Source: Lachnospiraceae bacterium UBA4338 (lineage in GTDB: Bacteria > Bacillota > Clostridia > Lachnospirales > Lachnospiraceae). From it: 64,000 nt of DNA. The translations under genes were made by a program, and so were the position numbers. The stretch spans positions 95,522 through 159,521 of the forward strand of contig DGTK01000016.1 of assembly GCA_002393735.1 (NCBI GenBank), given 5' to 3'. Below the pieces are notes generated by a model. The model was not told where the DNA came from. It was given only the letters and a program-made list of their open reading frames with translations, and did not search any database. Positions 17,656 to 25,252 of this stretch are shown piece by piece; position 1 is the first letter of the stretch, and each line of letters begins with the position of its first letter.

Positions 17656-18165
17656 ATGAACAAAAGAATTCAGAAAATTACATTTTCAGGTTTAGCCATT
17701 GCTCTTATATTTTTATCCATCAGATTTACGGAAGTACCAATTCCATTTGGATATGTACATATAGGTAATGGTTTAATCTTTTTGTTTGGAAGTCTCTTAG
17801 ATCCGTTTTCAGCCTTTGTGGTTGCGGCAGCAGGTGGAGCACTTGCAGATATTACATCCGGTTTCCCGGCATGGGTTGTTCCAACAATTATTACCAAAGG
17901 ACTGATGGGATGGGTAGTTGCATATCTTCCGACCAGAAAAGAAGGAAGTTCCAAATGGGTGCTTTTTGGTGCATCCATGATAGGTGCGGTAATTAATGCG
18001 GCAGGGTATTTTCTAGCAGGCATACTTCTTTATGGAGGAGTAGTGGCATCTGCAGTACAGATTCCTTTCCTGCTTGCTGAAGGCTTTGTGGGAGTTCTGG
18101 TTTTCTACGTATTATATCTTGCAATCAAGCCATTTAAGAAGAGGCTGCCTGTATTTAATAAATAA
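17656..18165 (+). CDS. ECF transporter S component (substrate-binding membrane subunit)
   Basis: This 169-residue protein has about five to six membrane segments. It shows the S-component pattern of the ECF-ribofla_trS (PF07155-like) group: GxVHIGNGLIFLFGSLLDPFSA-type and GGALADITSGFPAWVVPTIITKGLMG-type segments. S components bind a vitamin or nucleoside-like solute and pair with a shared energising module (EcfA, EcfA', EcfT), which is not in this window. The substrate cannot be read from sequence. It has its own promoter and no terminator; the next signal is the aro promoter 24 nt after its stop. The only near-SD sequence is GGTGAT about 5 nt before the ATG. Confidence 0.8.
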   Translation: MNKRIQKITFSGLAIALIFLSIRFTEVPIPFGYVHIGNGLIFLFGSLLDPFSAFVVAAAGGALADITSGFPAWVVPTIITKGLMGWVVAYLPTRKEGSSKWVLFGASMIGAVINAAGYFLAGILLYGGVVASAVQIPFLLAEGFVGVLVFYVLYLAIKPFKKRLPVFNK

Positions 18166-18188
18166 ATTAACAAATTTAATATATTTCG

Positions 18189-18217
18189 TTGACATTATTT
18201 CAAAATAAGTTTATAAT
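18189..18217 (+). promoter_or_regulatory. Perfect consensus sigma-A promoter of the aromatic operon
   Basis: TTGACA (18189-18194) and TATAAT (18212-18217) match the consensus exactly and have the ideal 17-nt spacing. The start point should fall near 18225, giving about a 50-nt 5' end before the leader peptide. Such a strong unadorned promoter fits control by attenuation rather than initiation. Confidence 0.9.
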
Positions 18218-18273
18218 TCAAAGCGTTAAAGTATTAAAGTGAATTCGAAAGATTTAACTAAAAGGAACACAAA

Positions 18274-18375
18274 ATGAAGAAGTTAATAACAAAAGCAAAT
18301 GAATACTTTTATTTTTACTTCGACTTTAGCCGCTTTTATTTTGGGGGCTATTATTTTGGTGCTAATGAAAGTTAA
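18274..18375 (+). CDS. Phe/Tyr-rich leader peptide (33 codons) of the aro operon
   Basis: This ORF is too short for standard tracks but is well supported. AAAGGA lies 7 nt before ATG 18274, the perfect promoter is just upstream, and the aromatic operon is downstream. Residues 1-10 are ordinary (MKKLITKANE). Between residues 11 and 28, 13 of 18 are aromatic (seven Phe and six Tyr, no Trp), including the unbroken run YFYFYF at 11-16 and YYF at 26-28. The peptide ends GANES and stops with TAA at 18373-18375. The composition matches the end products of tyrA and pheA that follow, as in classical amino-acid leader peptides. The peptide itself probably has no function beyond sensing charged tRNA-Phe and tRNA-Tyr. 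Confidence 0.88.
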   Translation: MKKLITKANEYFYFYFDFSRFYFGGYYFGANES

Positions 18376-18472
18376 GTCTGAGAGTTATGTTGTGGCTCTT
18401 GGATACAGAGCCGAAAAGAAATAATGATTACGTATTTGTTAGTAAGCTCTGTTGTTATGACAGAGCTTTTTT
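18327..18472 (+). promoter_or_regulatory. Transcription attenuator with mutually exclusive hairpins
   Basis: The terminator hairpin is AAGCTCTGT (18444-18452) with ACAGAGCTT (18460-18468), 9 pairs, a 7-nt loop and a T-run to 18472. Its left arm can instead pair with ACAGAGC at 18405-18411, an antiterminator. That strand can in turn be captured by GGCTCT at 18394-18399 (pairing with AGAGCC 18407-18412). Within the leader coding region TAGCC (18327-18331) can pair with GGCTA (18346-18350), or AGCCGC (18328-18333) can pair with GTGGCT (18392-18397). A ribosome held at the YYF codons would cover 18346-18350 and could favour the AGCCGC/GTGGCT pairing, freeing the antiterminator. That order of events is inference; the pairings are visible. 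Confidence 0.78.
18444..18472 (+). terminator. Intrinsic terminator of the aro leader
   Basis: A perfect 9-bp stem (18444-18452 with 18460-18468), a 7-nt loop and T18467-T18472 form a textbook terminator about 70 nt after the leader stop codon and 210 nt before tyrA. It is the off-state of the attenuator. Confidence 0.88.
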
Positions 18473-18480
18473 ATGCGCGA

Positions 18481-18660
18481 AGAGGGTGCAAGTGCAGATT
18501 CGCTTGGAAGAATATGTAACAGCAAAATAGACCGTGCACACTTGTGTGCTAAGGTATAATTTGCTGTTACATATTGCATGCGATAGCATGCCAATCTGGA
18601 TTTGCACCTAACGTACATCGAGTAGGGAACCTACTCGATTGCGAGAGGGTGCAAGTGCAG
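18481..18660 (+). repeat. Direct-repeat-bounded long inverted repeat upstream of tyrA
   Basis: The 17-mer AGAGGGTGCAAGTGCAG occurs twice, at 18481-18497 and 18644-18660. Starting in the first copy is a 124-nt imperfect hairpin: GGTGCAA/TTGCACC (18485-18491 with 18602-18608), CAGATT/AATCTG (18495-18500 with 18593-18598), a perfect 15-bp arm ATATGTAACAGCAAA (18512-18526) with its complement at 18560-18574, and an inner GCACA/TGTGC. A separate perfect 10-bp hairpin ATCGAGTAGG/CCTACTCGAT (18617-18639) and an inner GCATGC/GCATGC (18576-18591) add structure. No T-run follows. It may be a miniature mobile or palindromic repeat inserted between the attenuator and tyrA, or part of the leader RNA. Confidence 0.7.
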
Positions 18661-18681
18661 CCTGTTTAAGGAGGTTTTATA

Positions 18682-19542
18682 ATGAACTGGATTAATGAAG
18701 CAAATGTGCTTATTGTAGGTTTGGGACTTATGGGTGGAAGTTATGCCATGGGTCTTCGTAAACTGGGTTTTAGGGTAACTGCAATTGATACCAATGAATC
18801 CTCAATTATTTACGCCAAGGAAAACGGAATCATTGATGAAGGAAGTACCAAGGCAAGTCCGGATATGATTAATGCTGCGGACGCGGTGATTTTTGCCCTG
18901 TATCCTACTACCTTTAAGAAATGGATTGTAGAGAATCAGAAACATTTCAAGTCCGGAATATTTATTACAGATGTTACAGGTGTGAAGAAGGATGTGGTTT
19001 ATGAGATTCAGTCTGTATTAAGAGATGATGTGGAATTCATTGCATCACATCCGATGGCAGGCAGGGAAACATCCGGCGTTGAGCATAGCGATAATAAGAT
19101 GTTTATCGGAGCAAACTACATTATTACACCGACTGATAAAAATACTGCAGAAGGAATCAAGTGGTGTGGTGAACTGGGAAGACTCCTGGGGGTTGGCAAT
19201 ATATCAGTGCTTTCTCCGGAAGAACATGATGAGATGATAGGTTTTGTATCACAGCTTACTCACGTAATTGCGGTATCATTAATGACATGTTCGGATAATG
19301 TACATCTTAAGGATTATACAGGAGACTCCTTCAGGGATTTAACCAGAATTGCAAATATTAACGATAAGATGTGGAGTGAACTGTTCCTTATGAATAAGGA
19401 TATTCTGATGAAGGAAATCGATGTTTTTGTGAATGAAATGAATAGCATTAAACAGATGCTTGAAGATAATGACAGAGAAGGACTTCGGGAAAAGATGAGA
19501 CTTAGTACTCAAAGAAGAAGTCTGTTCAACAAGAAAGGTTAA
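18682..19542 (+). CDS. tyrA: Prephenate dehydrogenase
   Basis: TyrA oxidatively decarboxylates prephenate to 4-hydroxyphenylpyruvate, the precursor of tyrosine. The 286-residue protein opens with a Rossmann nucleotide loop GLGLMGG at 13-19 with an acidic residue after the second strand (AIDTN), indicating NAD use. It has the family segments HPMAGRE and SQLTHVIAVSL. No ACT domain is fused, unlike some Firmicute TyrA. AAGGAGG lies about 8 nt before the ATG. It is first in the aro operon, after the leader peptide, attenuator and inverted repeat; pheA follows after 9 nt. Confidence 0.93.
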   Translation: MNWINEANVLIVGLGLMGGSYAMGLRKLGFRVTAIDTNESSIIYAKENGIIDEGSTKASPDMINAADAVIFALYPTTFKKWIVENQKHFKSGIFITDVTGVKKDVVYEIQSVLRDDVEFIASHPMAGRETSGVEHSDNKMFIGANYIITPTDKNTAEGIKWCGELGRLLGVGNISVLSPEEHDEMIGFVSQLTHVIAVSLMTCSDNVHLKDYTGDSFRDLTRIANINDKMWSELFLMNKDILMKEIDVFVNEMNSIKQMLEDNDREGLREKMRLSTQRRSLFNKKG

Positions 19543-19551
19543 GGTGCAAAG

Positions 19552-20685
19552 ATGGATAGTAATGATTTAAATTCCATAAATGAAGATGTCGAAGAAAATG
19601 AACTTTTGACAGCCAGATCTGAGATTAATGAAGTTGATGAGAAGATGGCGGAACTCTTTGTAAAGAGAATGGATGCGGTATACCGAATTGCTGAATATAA
19701 GAAACATCGGGGACTCCCGGTTGTGGATGAAAGAAGAGACAAGGAAGTAATTGCAAGGAATCTTAATTTTATAAAAGAGCCGAAACTTCAGCCTTTCTAT
19801 GCGGAATTTATGTATAACAATATAAATGTTTCCAAGAAATACCAAAAGGGTATCGTGGAAGGCATGAAAGTAGCTTATTGCGGAATTAAGGGTGCTTTTG
19901 CATATATTGCGGCGAAGAGAATTTTTCCGACGGCTGATTTGGTTTCTTATCCGGATTTCCAGAGTGCATATGATTCGGTTGAAAGAGGCGAATCGGAATG
20001 TGCAGTGCTTCCGCTTGAGAACAGTTACGCGGGTGAGGTGGGTAGCGTAACAGACATGATGTTTGCCGGTTCATTATATGTAAATGCTCTTTATACATAT
20101 GAGATTAATCAGTGCTTAATGGGAACACAGGATGCCACAAAGGAAGATATTAAGAGTGTATATTCTCATCCTCAGGCGCTTGATCAGTGCCAGGTTTATA
20201 TTACGAAGCACGGATACAGTATTAAGCAGGCAGTAAATACTGCTGTGGCTGCCAAGTCAGTTGCAGATGATAATGACAAAACAGTTGCTGCCATTGCAAG
20301 TGAGGAAGCAGCTGAATTATATGGCCTTAAAATCTTAGAGAAGAATATTAATGAGAGCAATAAGAACAGCACAAGATTCGCGGTACTTTCAAGAAGCCCG
20401 ATGCCTCAGGATGAAAGTAATAAGTATAATCATATAATGCTGATGTTTACAGTTAAGAATGAGGCCGGTGCTCTGGCGAAGGCCATGAATGTTCTGGGTG
20501 CTTATGGATATAACATGAGCGCTGTAAGATCAAGACCACTTAAGTCTCTGCCGTGGCAGTATTACTTCTATATCGAAGCAAGTGGTGACGGAACTTTGGG
20601 AAATGAAAAGAAAATGCTTAATGCTTTGTCGGCAACCTGCGACAGACTTAAACTGCTTGGCAGGGTTGAATGGAATGAACAGTAA
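19552..20685 (+). CDS. pheA: Bifunctional chorismate mutase/prephenate dehydratase (P-protein)
   Basis: This 377-residue protein fuses three parts. A chorismate mutase type II helical domain (about 15-105) carries the pattern ARSEINEVDEKMAELFVKRM. The prephenate dehydratase domain (about 110-290) has the catalytic T274-R-F. A C-terminal ACT domain (about 295-377, GALAKAMNVLGAYGYNMSAVRSRP) binds Phe for feedback inhibition. It makes prephenate from chorismate and then phenylpyruvate. The mutase product also feeds TyrA, so this gene serves both branches. The spacing to tyrA is 9 nt and to aroF 27 nt, consistent with one transcript. The N-terminal ~14 residues before the mutase are an Asn/Asp-rich extension. 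Confidence 0.95.
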   Translation: MDSNDLNSINEDVEENELLTARSEINEVDEKMAELFVKRMDAVYRIAEYKKHRGLPVVDERRDKEVIARNLNFIKEPKLQPFYAEFMYNNINVSKKYQKGIVEGMKVAYCGIKGAFAYIAAKRIFPTADLVSYPDFQSAYDSVERGESECAVLPLENSYAGEVGSVTDMMFAGSLYVNALYTYEINQCLMGTQDATKEDIKSVYSHPQALDQCQVYITKHGYSIKQAVNTAVAAKSVADDNDKTVAAIASEEAAELYGLKILEKNINESNKNSTRFAVLSRSPMPQDESNKYNHIMLMFTVKNEAGALAKAMNVLGAYGYNMSAVRSRPLKSLPWQYYFYIEASGDGTLGNEKKMLNALSATCDRLKLLGRVEWNEQ

Positions 20686-20712
20686 ACTTTGTAAATATGG
20701 AGGAAAATAAAA

Positions 20713-21741
20713 ATGGATATGGATTTCGAAAGAAAACTGGCAATACCTATGGAGGTTAAGGAGATGTATCCTCTTAATGGTCAGATTGCCGAGATAGTTG
20801 AAAAGAAGATTGCTGAAGTTAAAAGCATAATTGCAGGGGAATCAGATAAACTTCTTATGGTTATAGGACCTTGTTCAGCAGATAATGAGGACAGCGTTAT
20901 TGATTATATTTCAAGACTAATTCCTGTACAGGAGAAGATTAAGGACAAGATTATGATTGTTCCAAGAATCTATACAAATAAGCCAAGAACAACAGGTGCT
21001 GGATACAAGGGACTTGTTCATCAGCCGGATCCAAGCAAGAAACCTGACTTATTTAAGGGTATTATAGCCACAAGAGAATTACATATGAGAGCAGTTCAGG
21101 AGACAGGTTTTGCATGTGCAGATGAAATGTTATACCCTGAGAATCATAAGTATCTTGATGACCTTCTTGCATATGTGGCAGTTGGTGCAAGATCAGTTGA
21201 GAACCAGCAGCACAGACTTACAGCATCAGGTCTTGGTATTGCCTGCGGTATGAAGAATCCAACAAGTGGTGATAATTCAGTTATGCTTAATGCAATTATG
21301 GCCGCACAGAATCCACATACATTTATATATAGAGGATGGGAAGTACACAGCCATGGCAACCCATATGCTCATGCAATACTTCGTGGTTATACCAACAAAC
21401 ATGGTGAGAATCAGCCGAACTACCACTATGAAGAATTAATCACACTCTGTAATCAGTATGATGAGAGAGGCCTTGAGATGCCTGCAATTGTTGTGGATAC
21501 AAATCACTCCAATTCAAATAAGAATCCATTTGAACAGCCAAGAATCATCAAGGAAGTTCTTCACTCATGCAGACATAATGAAACAGTTAAGAAGCACATT
21601 AAAGGCTTCATGGTTGAAAGTTATATTGAAGACGGATGCCAGAAGATTGGCGAAGGCGTATATGGTAAGTCAATTACTGACCCATGTCTTGGATGGGAAA
21701 AAACCGAGAAGATGTTGTACGAAATTGCAGATTTGTTATAA
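20713..21741 (+). CDS. aroF: 3-deoxy-7-phosphoheptulonate (DAHP) synthase, class I alpha
   Basis: DAHP synthase condenses phosphoenolpyruvate with erythrose-4-phosphate, the first step of the shikimate pathway. The 342-residue protein has the AroF/G/H-type sequences: IGPCSADNEDS (51-61), the PR-Y-NKPRTTGAGYKG region, GARSVENQQHR and DTNHSNSNK with metal- and substrate-binding residues. Length and motifs indicate the alpha class rather than the beta or type II class. Whether it is feedback-inhibited by Phe or Tyr cannot be told. GGAGG at 20699-20703 serves ATG 20713. A stable hairpin follows the stop. Confidence 0.95.
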   Translation: MDMDFERKLAIPMEVKEMYPLNGQIAEIVEKKIAEVKSIIAGESDKLLMVIGPCSADNEDSVIDYISRLIPVQEKIKDKIMIVPRIYTNKPRTTGAGYKGLVHQPDPSKKPDLFKGIIATRELHMRAVQETGFACADEMLYPENHKYLDDLLAYVAVGARSVENQQHRLTASGLGIACGMKNPTSGDNSVMLNAIMAAQNPHTFIYRGWEVHSHGNPYAHAILRGYTNKHGENQPNYHYEELITLCNQYDERGLEMPAIVVDTNHSNSNKNPFEQPRIIKEVLHSCRHNETVKKHIKGFMVESYIEDGCQKIGEGVYGKSITDPCLGWEKTEKMLYEIADLL

Positions 21742-21748
21742 TTAATAT

Positions 21749-21774
21749 AAGGCGTAGATATGATGCTACGCCTT
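21749..21774 (+). other. Intercistronic hairpin between aroF and aroB
   Basis: AAGGCGTAG (21749-21757) pairs perfectly with CTACGCCTT (21766-21774) with an 8-nt loop. The following bases, AGGTTTTGTT, make a poor T-tract. It could be a partial terminator or protect the tyrA-pheA-aroF part of the message from 3' decay, making the first three genes more abundant than the rest. Confidence 0.6.
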
Positions 21775-21797
21775 AGGTTTTGTTAAAGAGGTGAATA

Positions 21798-22859
21798 ATG
21801 AGAGAAACAGTTATATCACGTACATCAAAAGGAGATGTGGAGATAATTATAGACAAAGGAATAGACACAGGCGCTGAGATACTTAAGAAACATAAACCAT
21901 GTCATGTGCTTATAGTAAGTGATGACTCAGTCTACGCTCTTTATGGAGATAAGACAAAGACAAGTTTGGAAGCAGCCGGATTTATGGTTGATACTTTTGT
22001 ATTTCCACATGGTGAGGAAAGTAAGAATATTGATACTTTAAATTCCATTTTGGAATATGCTGCGTCTAAGGAAATGTCCAGAACTGATTTATTCGTGGCA
22101 CTTGGCGGCGGCGTGGTAGGTGATATAACAGGTTTTGCTTCTGCAGTATTCTTAAGAGGAGTTGATTATGTACAGGTGCCAACTACAGTACTGGCAGCAG
22201 TTGATTCTTCAGTTGGCGGCAAGACAGCAGTTGATCTTAATGCCGGTAAGAATTTAATCGGGGCTTTTCACCAGCCGCTTGAAGTGCTTCTTGATGTGGA
22301 TGTATTTGATACTCTTCCGGATGAGATTTTCACAGAAGGACTGGCAGAAGCAATTAAGTACGGAATGATAAAAGATAAAAAATTATATGATCTTTTTAAG
22401 GATAATGACATAGACTCACTTGATATGATACCTGTATGCAAAAGATGCATAGAGATAAAGGCCGATGTGGTTGAAAAAGATGAGTTTGATAATGGTGAGA
22501 GAAGACTGCTTAACTTTGGTCATACTCCGGGGCATGCAGTTGAGATTTTAAGTAAGTTCGGTATATCACATGGACATGCGGTAGCAATAGGCATGGTTAT
22601 AATGACAAGACTTTCTGAAAGAACCGGTGAAATCCCTCAGGGCTCAACAGATGAATTTATTGAAGTGCTTAAGAAATATAATCTTCCTACAGAATGTGGT
22701 TATAACAACAAAGAACTGACAGCTCACAGCAAGGTTGATAAGAAGAGAAAAGGTTCAAAGATAGGACTTGTAATGCTTCACAGTATAGGCAAAGCCTATG
22801 TGAAGGAAACAAATGTGGATGATATAGAACGTCTCTATGCAATTGGACTTAATATGTAG
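21798..22859 (+). CDS. aroB: 3-dehydroquinate synthase
   Basis: AroB cyclises DAHP to 3-dehydroquinate using NAD and a divalent metal. The 353-residue protein contains the NAD-binding LGGGVVGDITGFAS, the stretch QVPTTVLAAVDSSVGGKTAVD with active-site residues, and the metal-binding LLNFGHTPGHAVE His motif, all at expected positions. AGAGGTG lies about 6 nt before the ATG. It sits between the intercistronic hairpin and aroA, 6 nt upstream of the latter. Confidence 0.96.
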   Translation: MRETVISRTSKGDVEIIIDKGIDTGAEILKKHKPCHVLIVSDDSVYALYGDKTKTSLEAAGFMVDTFVFPHGEESKNIDTLNSILEYAASKEMSRTDLFVALGGGVVGDITGFASAVFLRGVDYVQVPTTVLAAVDSSVGGKTAVDLNAGKNLIGAFHQPLEVLLDVDVFDTLPDEIFTEGLAEAIKYGMIKDKKLYDLFKDNDIDSLDMIPVCKRCIEIKADVVEKDEFDNGERRLLNFGHTPGHAVEILSKFGISHGHAVAIGMVIMTRLSERTGEIPQGSTDEFIEVLKKYNLPTECGYNNKELTAHSKVDKKRKGSKIGLVMLHSIGKAYVKETNVDDIERLYAIGLNM

Positions 22860-22865
22860 GTTTAT

Positions 22866-24143
22866 ATGAAAGTTAAGGTAACAGGAACAATTACAAATCC
22901 ATATGCTATAGCAATAAGTTCCAAAAGCTATGTGCACAGAATGCTCATTGGCGCGGCGCTGTCTGGCGGTAAGAGCGTACTTAAGAGCAATATTATTTCC
23001 AAGGACATGAGGGCAACCATGGAATGCCTTAATAATCTTGGCGCTGATATAGAGATAACTGATGAAGGCTTTGAGATTAAAAGAGGCGTCCAAAAATGTG
23101 ATAAAGTTTCAATAGACTGTAATGAAAGCGGCTCGACTTTAAGATTTATGATTCCGCTGGTTTCATATCTTTGTAATGAGACAACCATCACAGGAAAAGG
23201 AAAACTTCCTGAAAGACCTAACGGAGCGCTGACAGATACATTAAGGCGTAACGGAGCAGTTATTGATTCAGACTTTCTGCCGATGAATATAAGTGGAAAA
23301 CTCTCATCAGGAACATATGAGATAGCAGGTAATATTTCATCACAGTACATAACAGGATTATTACTGACTCTGCCGCTGTTAGATGGAGATTCAAAGATTG
23401 TGCTTACATCAGATTTACAGAGTAAGCCATATGTCGATATAACGATTGAGGTTTTAAAACTTTTTGGAATAAAGGTTAAAGAGAAAGATTACGGATACGA
23501 GATTCCGGGAAATCAGTCATATAATGCTCCTTCAGTAATGGAGGCAGAAGGTGACTGGTCCAATGGCGCTTATCTTTTATCAATGGGCGCTGTATGTGGA
23601 GAAATAAAGGTAAGTAATCTTAATGGCAGCAGTATTCAGGGCGACAGAGAAATAGTTAATATTCTTAAAGGTTACGGTTTAGAGGTACAATCTCTTTCAA
23701 ATGAAACTTTAGTAAAACAAAGAGACTGGAAATCGGTAGACCAGGATGTAATGCAGATTCCAGACCTTCTGCCAGCGATAGCTGTTTTAGCTTTAAAGGG
23801 AAATGAGGATTCAATATTCAGAAATGTATCAAGACTCAGAATTAAAGAGTCTGACAGAATAGAGTCTGTAAGCAGGATAATAAATGCTTTTGGCGGCGTC
23901 GCAAAGAGTATTAAAAATGGCGATGAAGAAGATTTGGTTGTAAGTCCTGTAAAGAGTGATGAGAATTCAGAAGTAGAAATAGATTCATATAACGATCACC
24001 GCATAGTTATGGCTGCAGTGATTGCGCATCTTGCAACAGGCAGGGATGTAATAATAAATGGTTTTGAAGCAGTTGATAAGTCATATCCTTCATTTATGCA
24101 AGTTTGCAGAGATATGGGAATGACATTGGAAGTGTTTGATTAA
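22866..24143 (+). CDS. aroA: 3-phosphoshikimate 1-carboxyvinyltransferase (EPSP synthase)
   Basis: AroA transfers the enolpyruvyl group of PEP to shikimate-3-phosphate. The 425-residue protein shows the two-lobed family pattern: an N-terminal ISSKSYVHRMLIGAAL, the NESGSTLRF segment in place of the more usual NAGTAxRP, LPERPNGAL, and YNDHRIVMA near the end. The ESGST variant at the PEP-site loop is a departure from enterobacterial sequences and is worth remembering when its class is judged. The ribosome binding site (TAGG) is weak, so coupling to aroB, 6 nt upstream, is likely. Confidence 0.94.
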   Translation: MKVKVTGTITNPYAIAISSKSYVHRMLIGAALSGGKSVLKSNIISKDMRATMECLNNLGADIEITDEGFEIKRGVQKCDKVSIDCNESGSTLRFMIPLVSYLCNETTITGKGKLPERPNGALTDTLRRNGAVIDSDFLPMNISGKLSSGTYEIAGNISSQYITGLLLTLPLLDGDSKIVLTSDLQSKPYVDITIEVLKLFGIKVKEKDYGYEIPGNQSYNAPSVMEAEGDWSNGAYLLSMGAVCGEIKVSNLNGSSIQGDREIVNILKGYGLEVQSLSNETLVKQRDWKSVDQDVMQIPDLLPAIAVLALKGNEDSIFRNVSRLRIKESDRIESVSRIINAFGGVAKSIKNGDEEDLVVSPVKSDENSEVEIDSYNDHRIVMAAVIAHLATGRDVIINGFEAVDKSYPSFMQVCRDMGMTLEVFD

Positions 24144-24157
24144 GGAAAGGTAGAAAT

Positions 24158-25240
24158 ATGTCTTTTATTCTTGGTAACAATGTGAAGATGGAAGTTACAG
24201 GCGCATCTCACGCTCCTAAGATTACTGTTAAATTATGCGGTATTCCAAAGGGTGTGAATATTGATATGTTTGAGATTGAAGAACTTCTCTTAAGACGCGC
24301 CGGCGGTAATGCAACATATACAACAAAGAGGAAAGAAACAGACAAGCCTGTTATTGTGGCAGGTATTGTAGACGGTGTTACGAACGGTAATCCTATTGAG
24401 GCTGAGTTCATTAATTCCAATCAAAGAAGTCAGGATTATAATAATCTTAAGTTTGTACCACGTCCTTCACATGCAGACTATGCAGCATATATCAAGTATA
24501 AGGGTGATATTGACTTAGCAGGCGGCGGATTCTTCTCAGGAAGAATGACTCTTCCAATGTGCTTTGCGGGTGCGATATGCAGACAGATGCTTGAAGAAAA
24601 AGGCATCTTAATTGGAGCACATATTGCATCAGCAGGTAATATTGAAGATGACAGATACGACCCGGTAGATGCTGACCTTGAAATAAATGCAGACTGCAAT
24701 CTTCCAGTGCTAAATAAAGAGCAGGGAGAAAAAATGGAAGAACTCATGATTAAAACCGCCGAGGAAGGAGATTCCATCGGAGGAGTAATCGAGTGCAAAA
24801 TCACCGGCCTTCCAACAGGTCTTGGCGATCCGATATATGACAGCGTTGAAAGTAAACTTTCCTATGGCATGTTTGGAATACCCGCAGTTAAGGGAATAGA
24901 ATTCGGCGCAGGTTTTGACATAACAAAACATTACGGAAGTGAAATGAATGACTCTTTTAAACTGGATGGAGAAAATGTGGTTACAACCACGAATAATTCC
25001 GGCGGCATTCAGGGCGGATTAACTAATGGTATGCCGGTTGTATTCAGAGTTGCAATCAAACCTACACCATCCATATATAAAGAACAGCGTTCTGTTGATC
25101 TGGTAAGTAAGGAAGAAGTTCCTCTGCAGATTAAAGGAAGACATGACAGCTGCATAGTTCCAAGAGCAGTGCCTTGCGTGGAGGCTATGGCTGCATTAAT
25201 TATGTATGATATACTGCTTGATGAGCAGAATAATTTATAA
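24158..25240 (+). CDS. aroC: Chorismate synthase
   Basis: AroC eliminates phosphate from EPSP to give chorismate and needs reduced FMN. The 360-residue protein begins with GNNVKMEVTGASHAPKI and contains the R-rich LLLRRAGGNATYTTKRKE, the RPSHADYAAYIKY signature, and GGGFFSGRMTLP with the FMN-contacting region. The C-terminal part has RHDSCIVPRAVPCVEAM. AAGGAAAGG precedes the ATG by about 8 nt. It follows aroA by 14 nt and precedes the aroE/K fusion by 12 nt. The flavin reductase is not encoded as a fusion, so an external source is expected. Confidence 0.96.
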   Translation: MSFILGNNVKMEVTGASHAPKITVKLCGIPKGVNIDMFEIEELLLRRAGGNATYTTKRKETDKPVIVAGIVDGVTNGNPIEAEFINSNQRSQDYNNLKFVPRPSHADYAAYIKYKGDIDLAGGGFFSGRMTLPMCFAGAICRQMLEEKGILIGAHIASAGNIEDDRYDPVDADLEINADCNLPVLNKEQGEKMEELMIKTAEEGDSIGGVIECKITGLPTGLGDPIYDSVESKLSYGMFGIPAVKGIEFGAGFDITKHYGSEMNDSFKLDGENVVTTTNNSGGIQGGLTNGMPVVFRVAIKPTPSIYKEQRSVDLVSKEEVPLQIKGRHDSCIVPRAVPCVEAMAALIMYDILLDEQNNL

Positions 25241-25252
25241 ATCAGGTGTGAG

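Noticed and set aside
18555..18560. TATAAT inside the inverted repeat as a second tyrA promoter
   Set aside because: There is no -35 at the right spacing, and the box lies within the stem of the long hairpin.
18376..18681. Possible T-box leader for the aro operon
   Set aside because: No T-box consensus (AGGGTGGNACC-like) or Stem I pattern is present; the leader peptide explains the control better.
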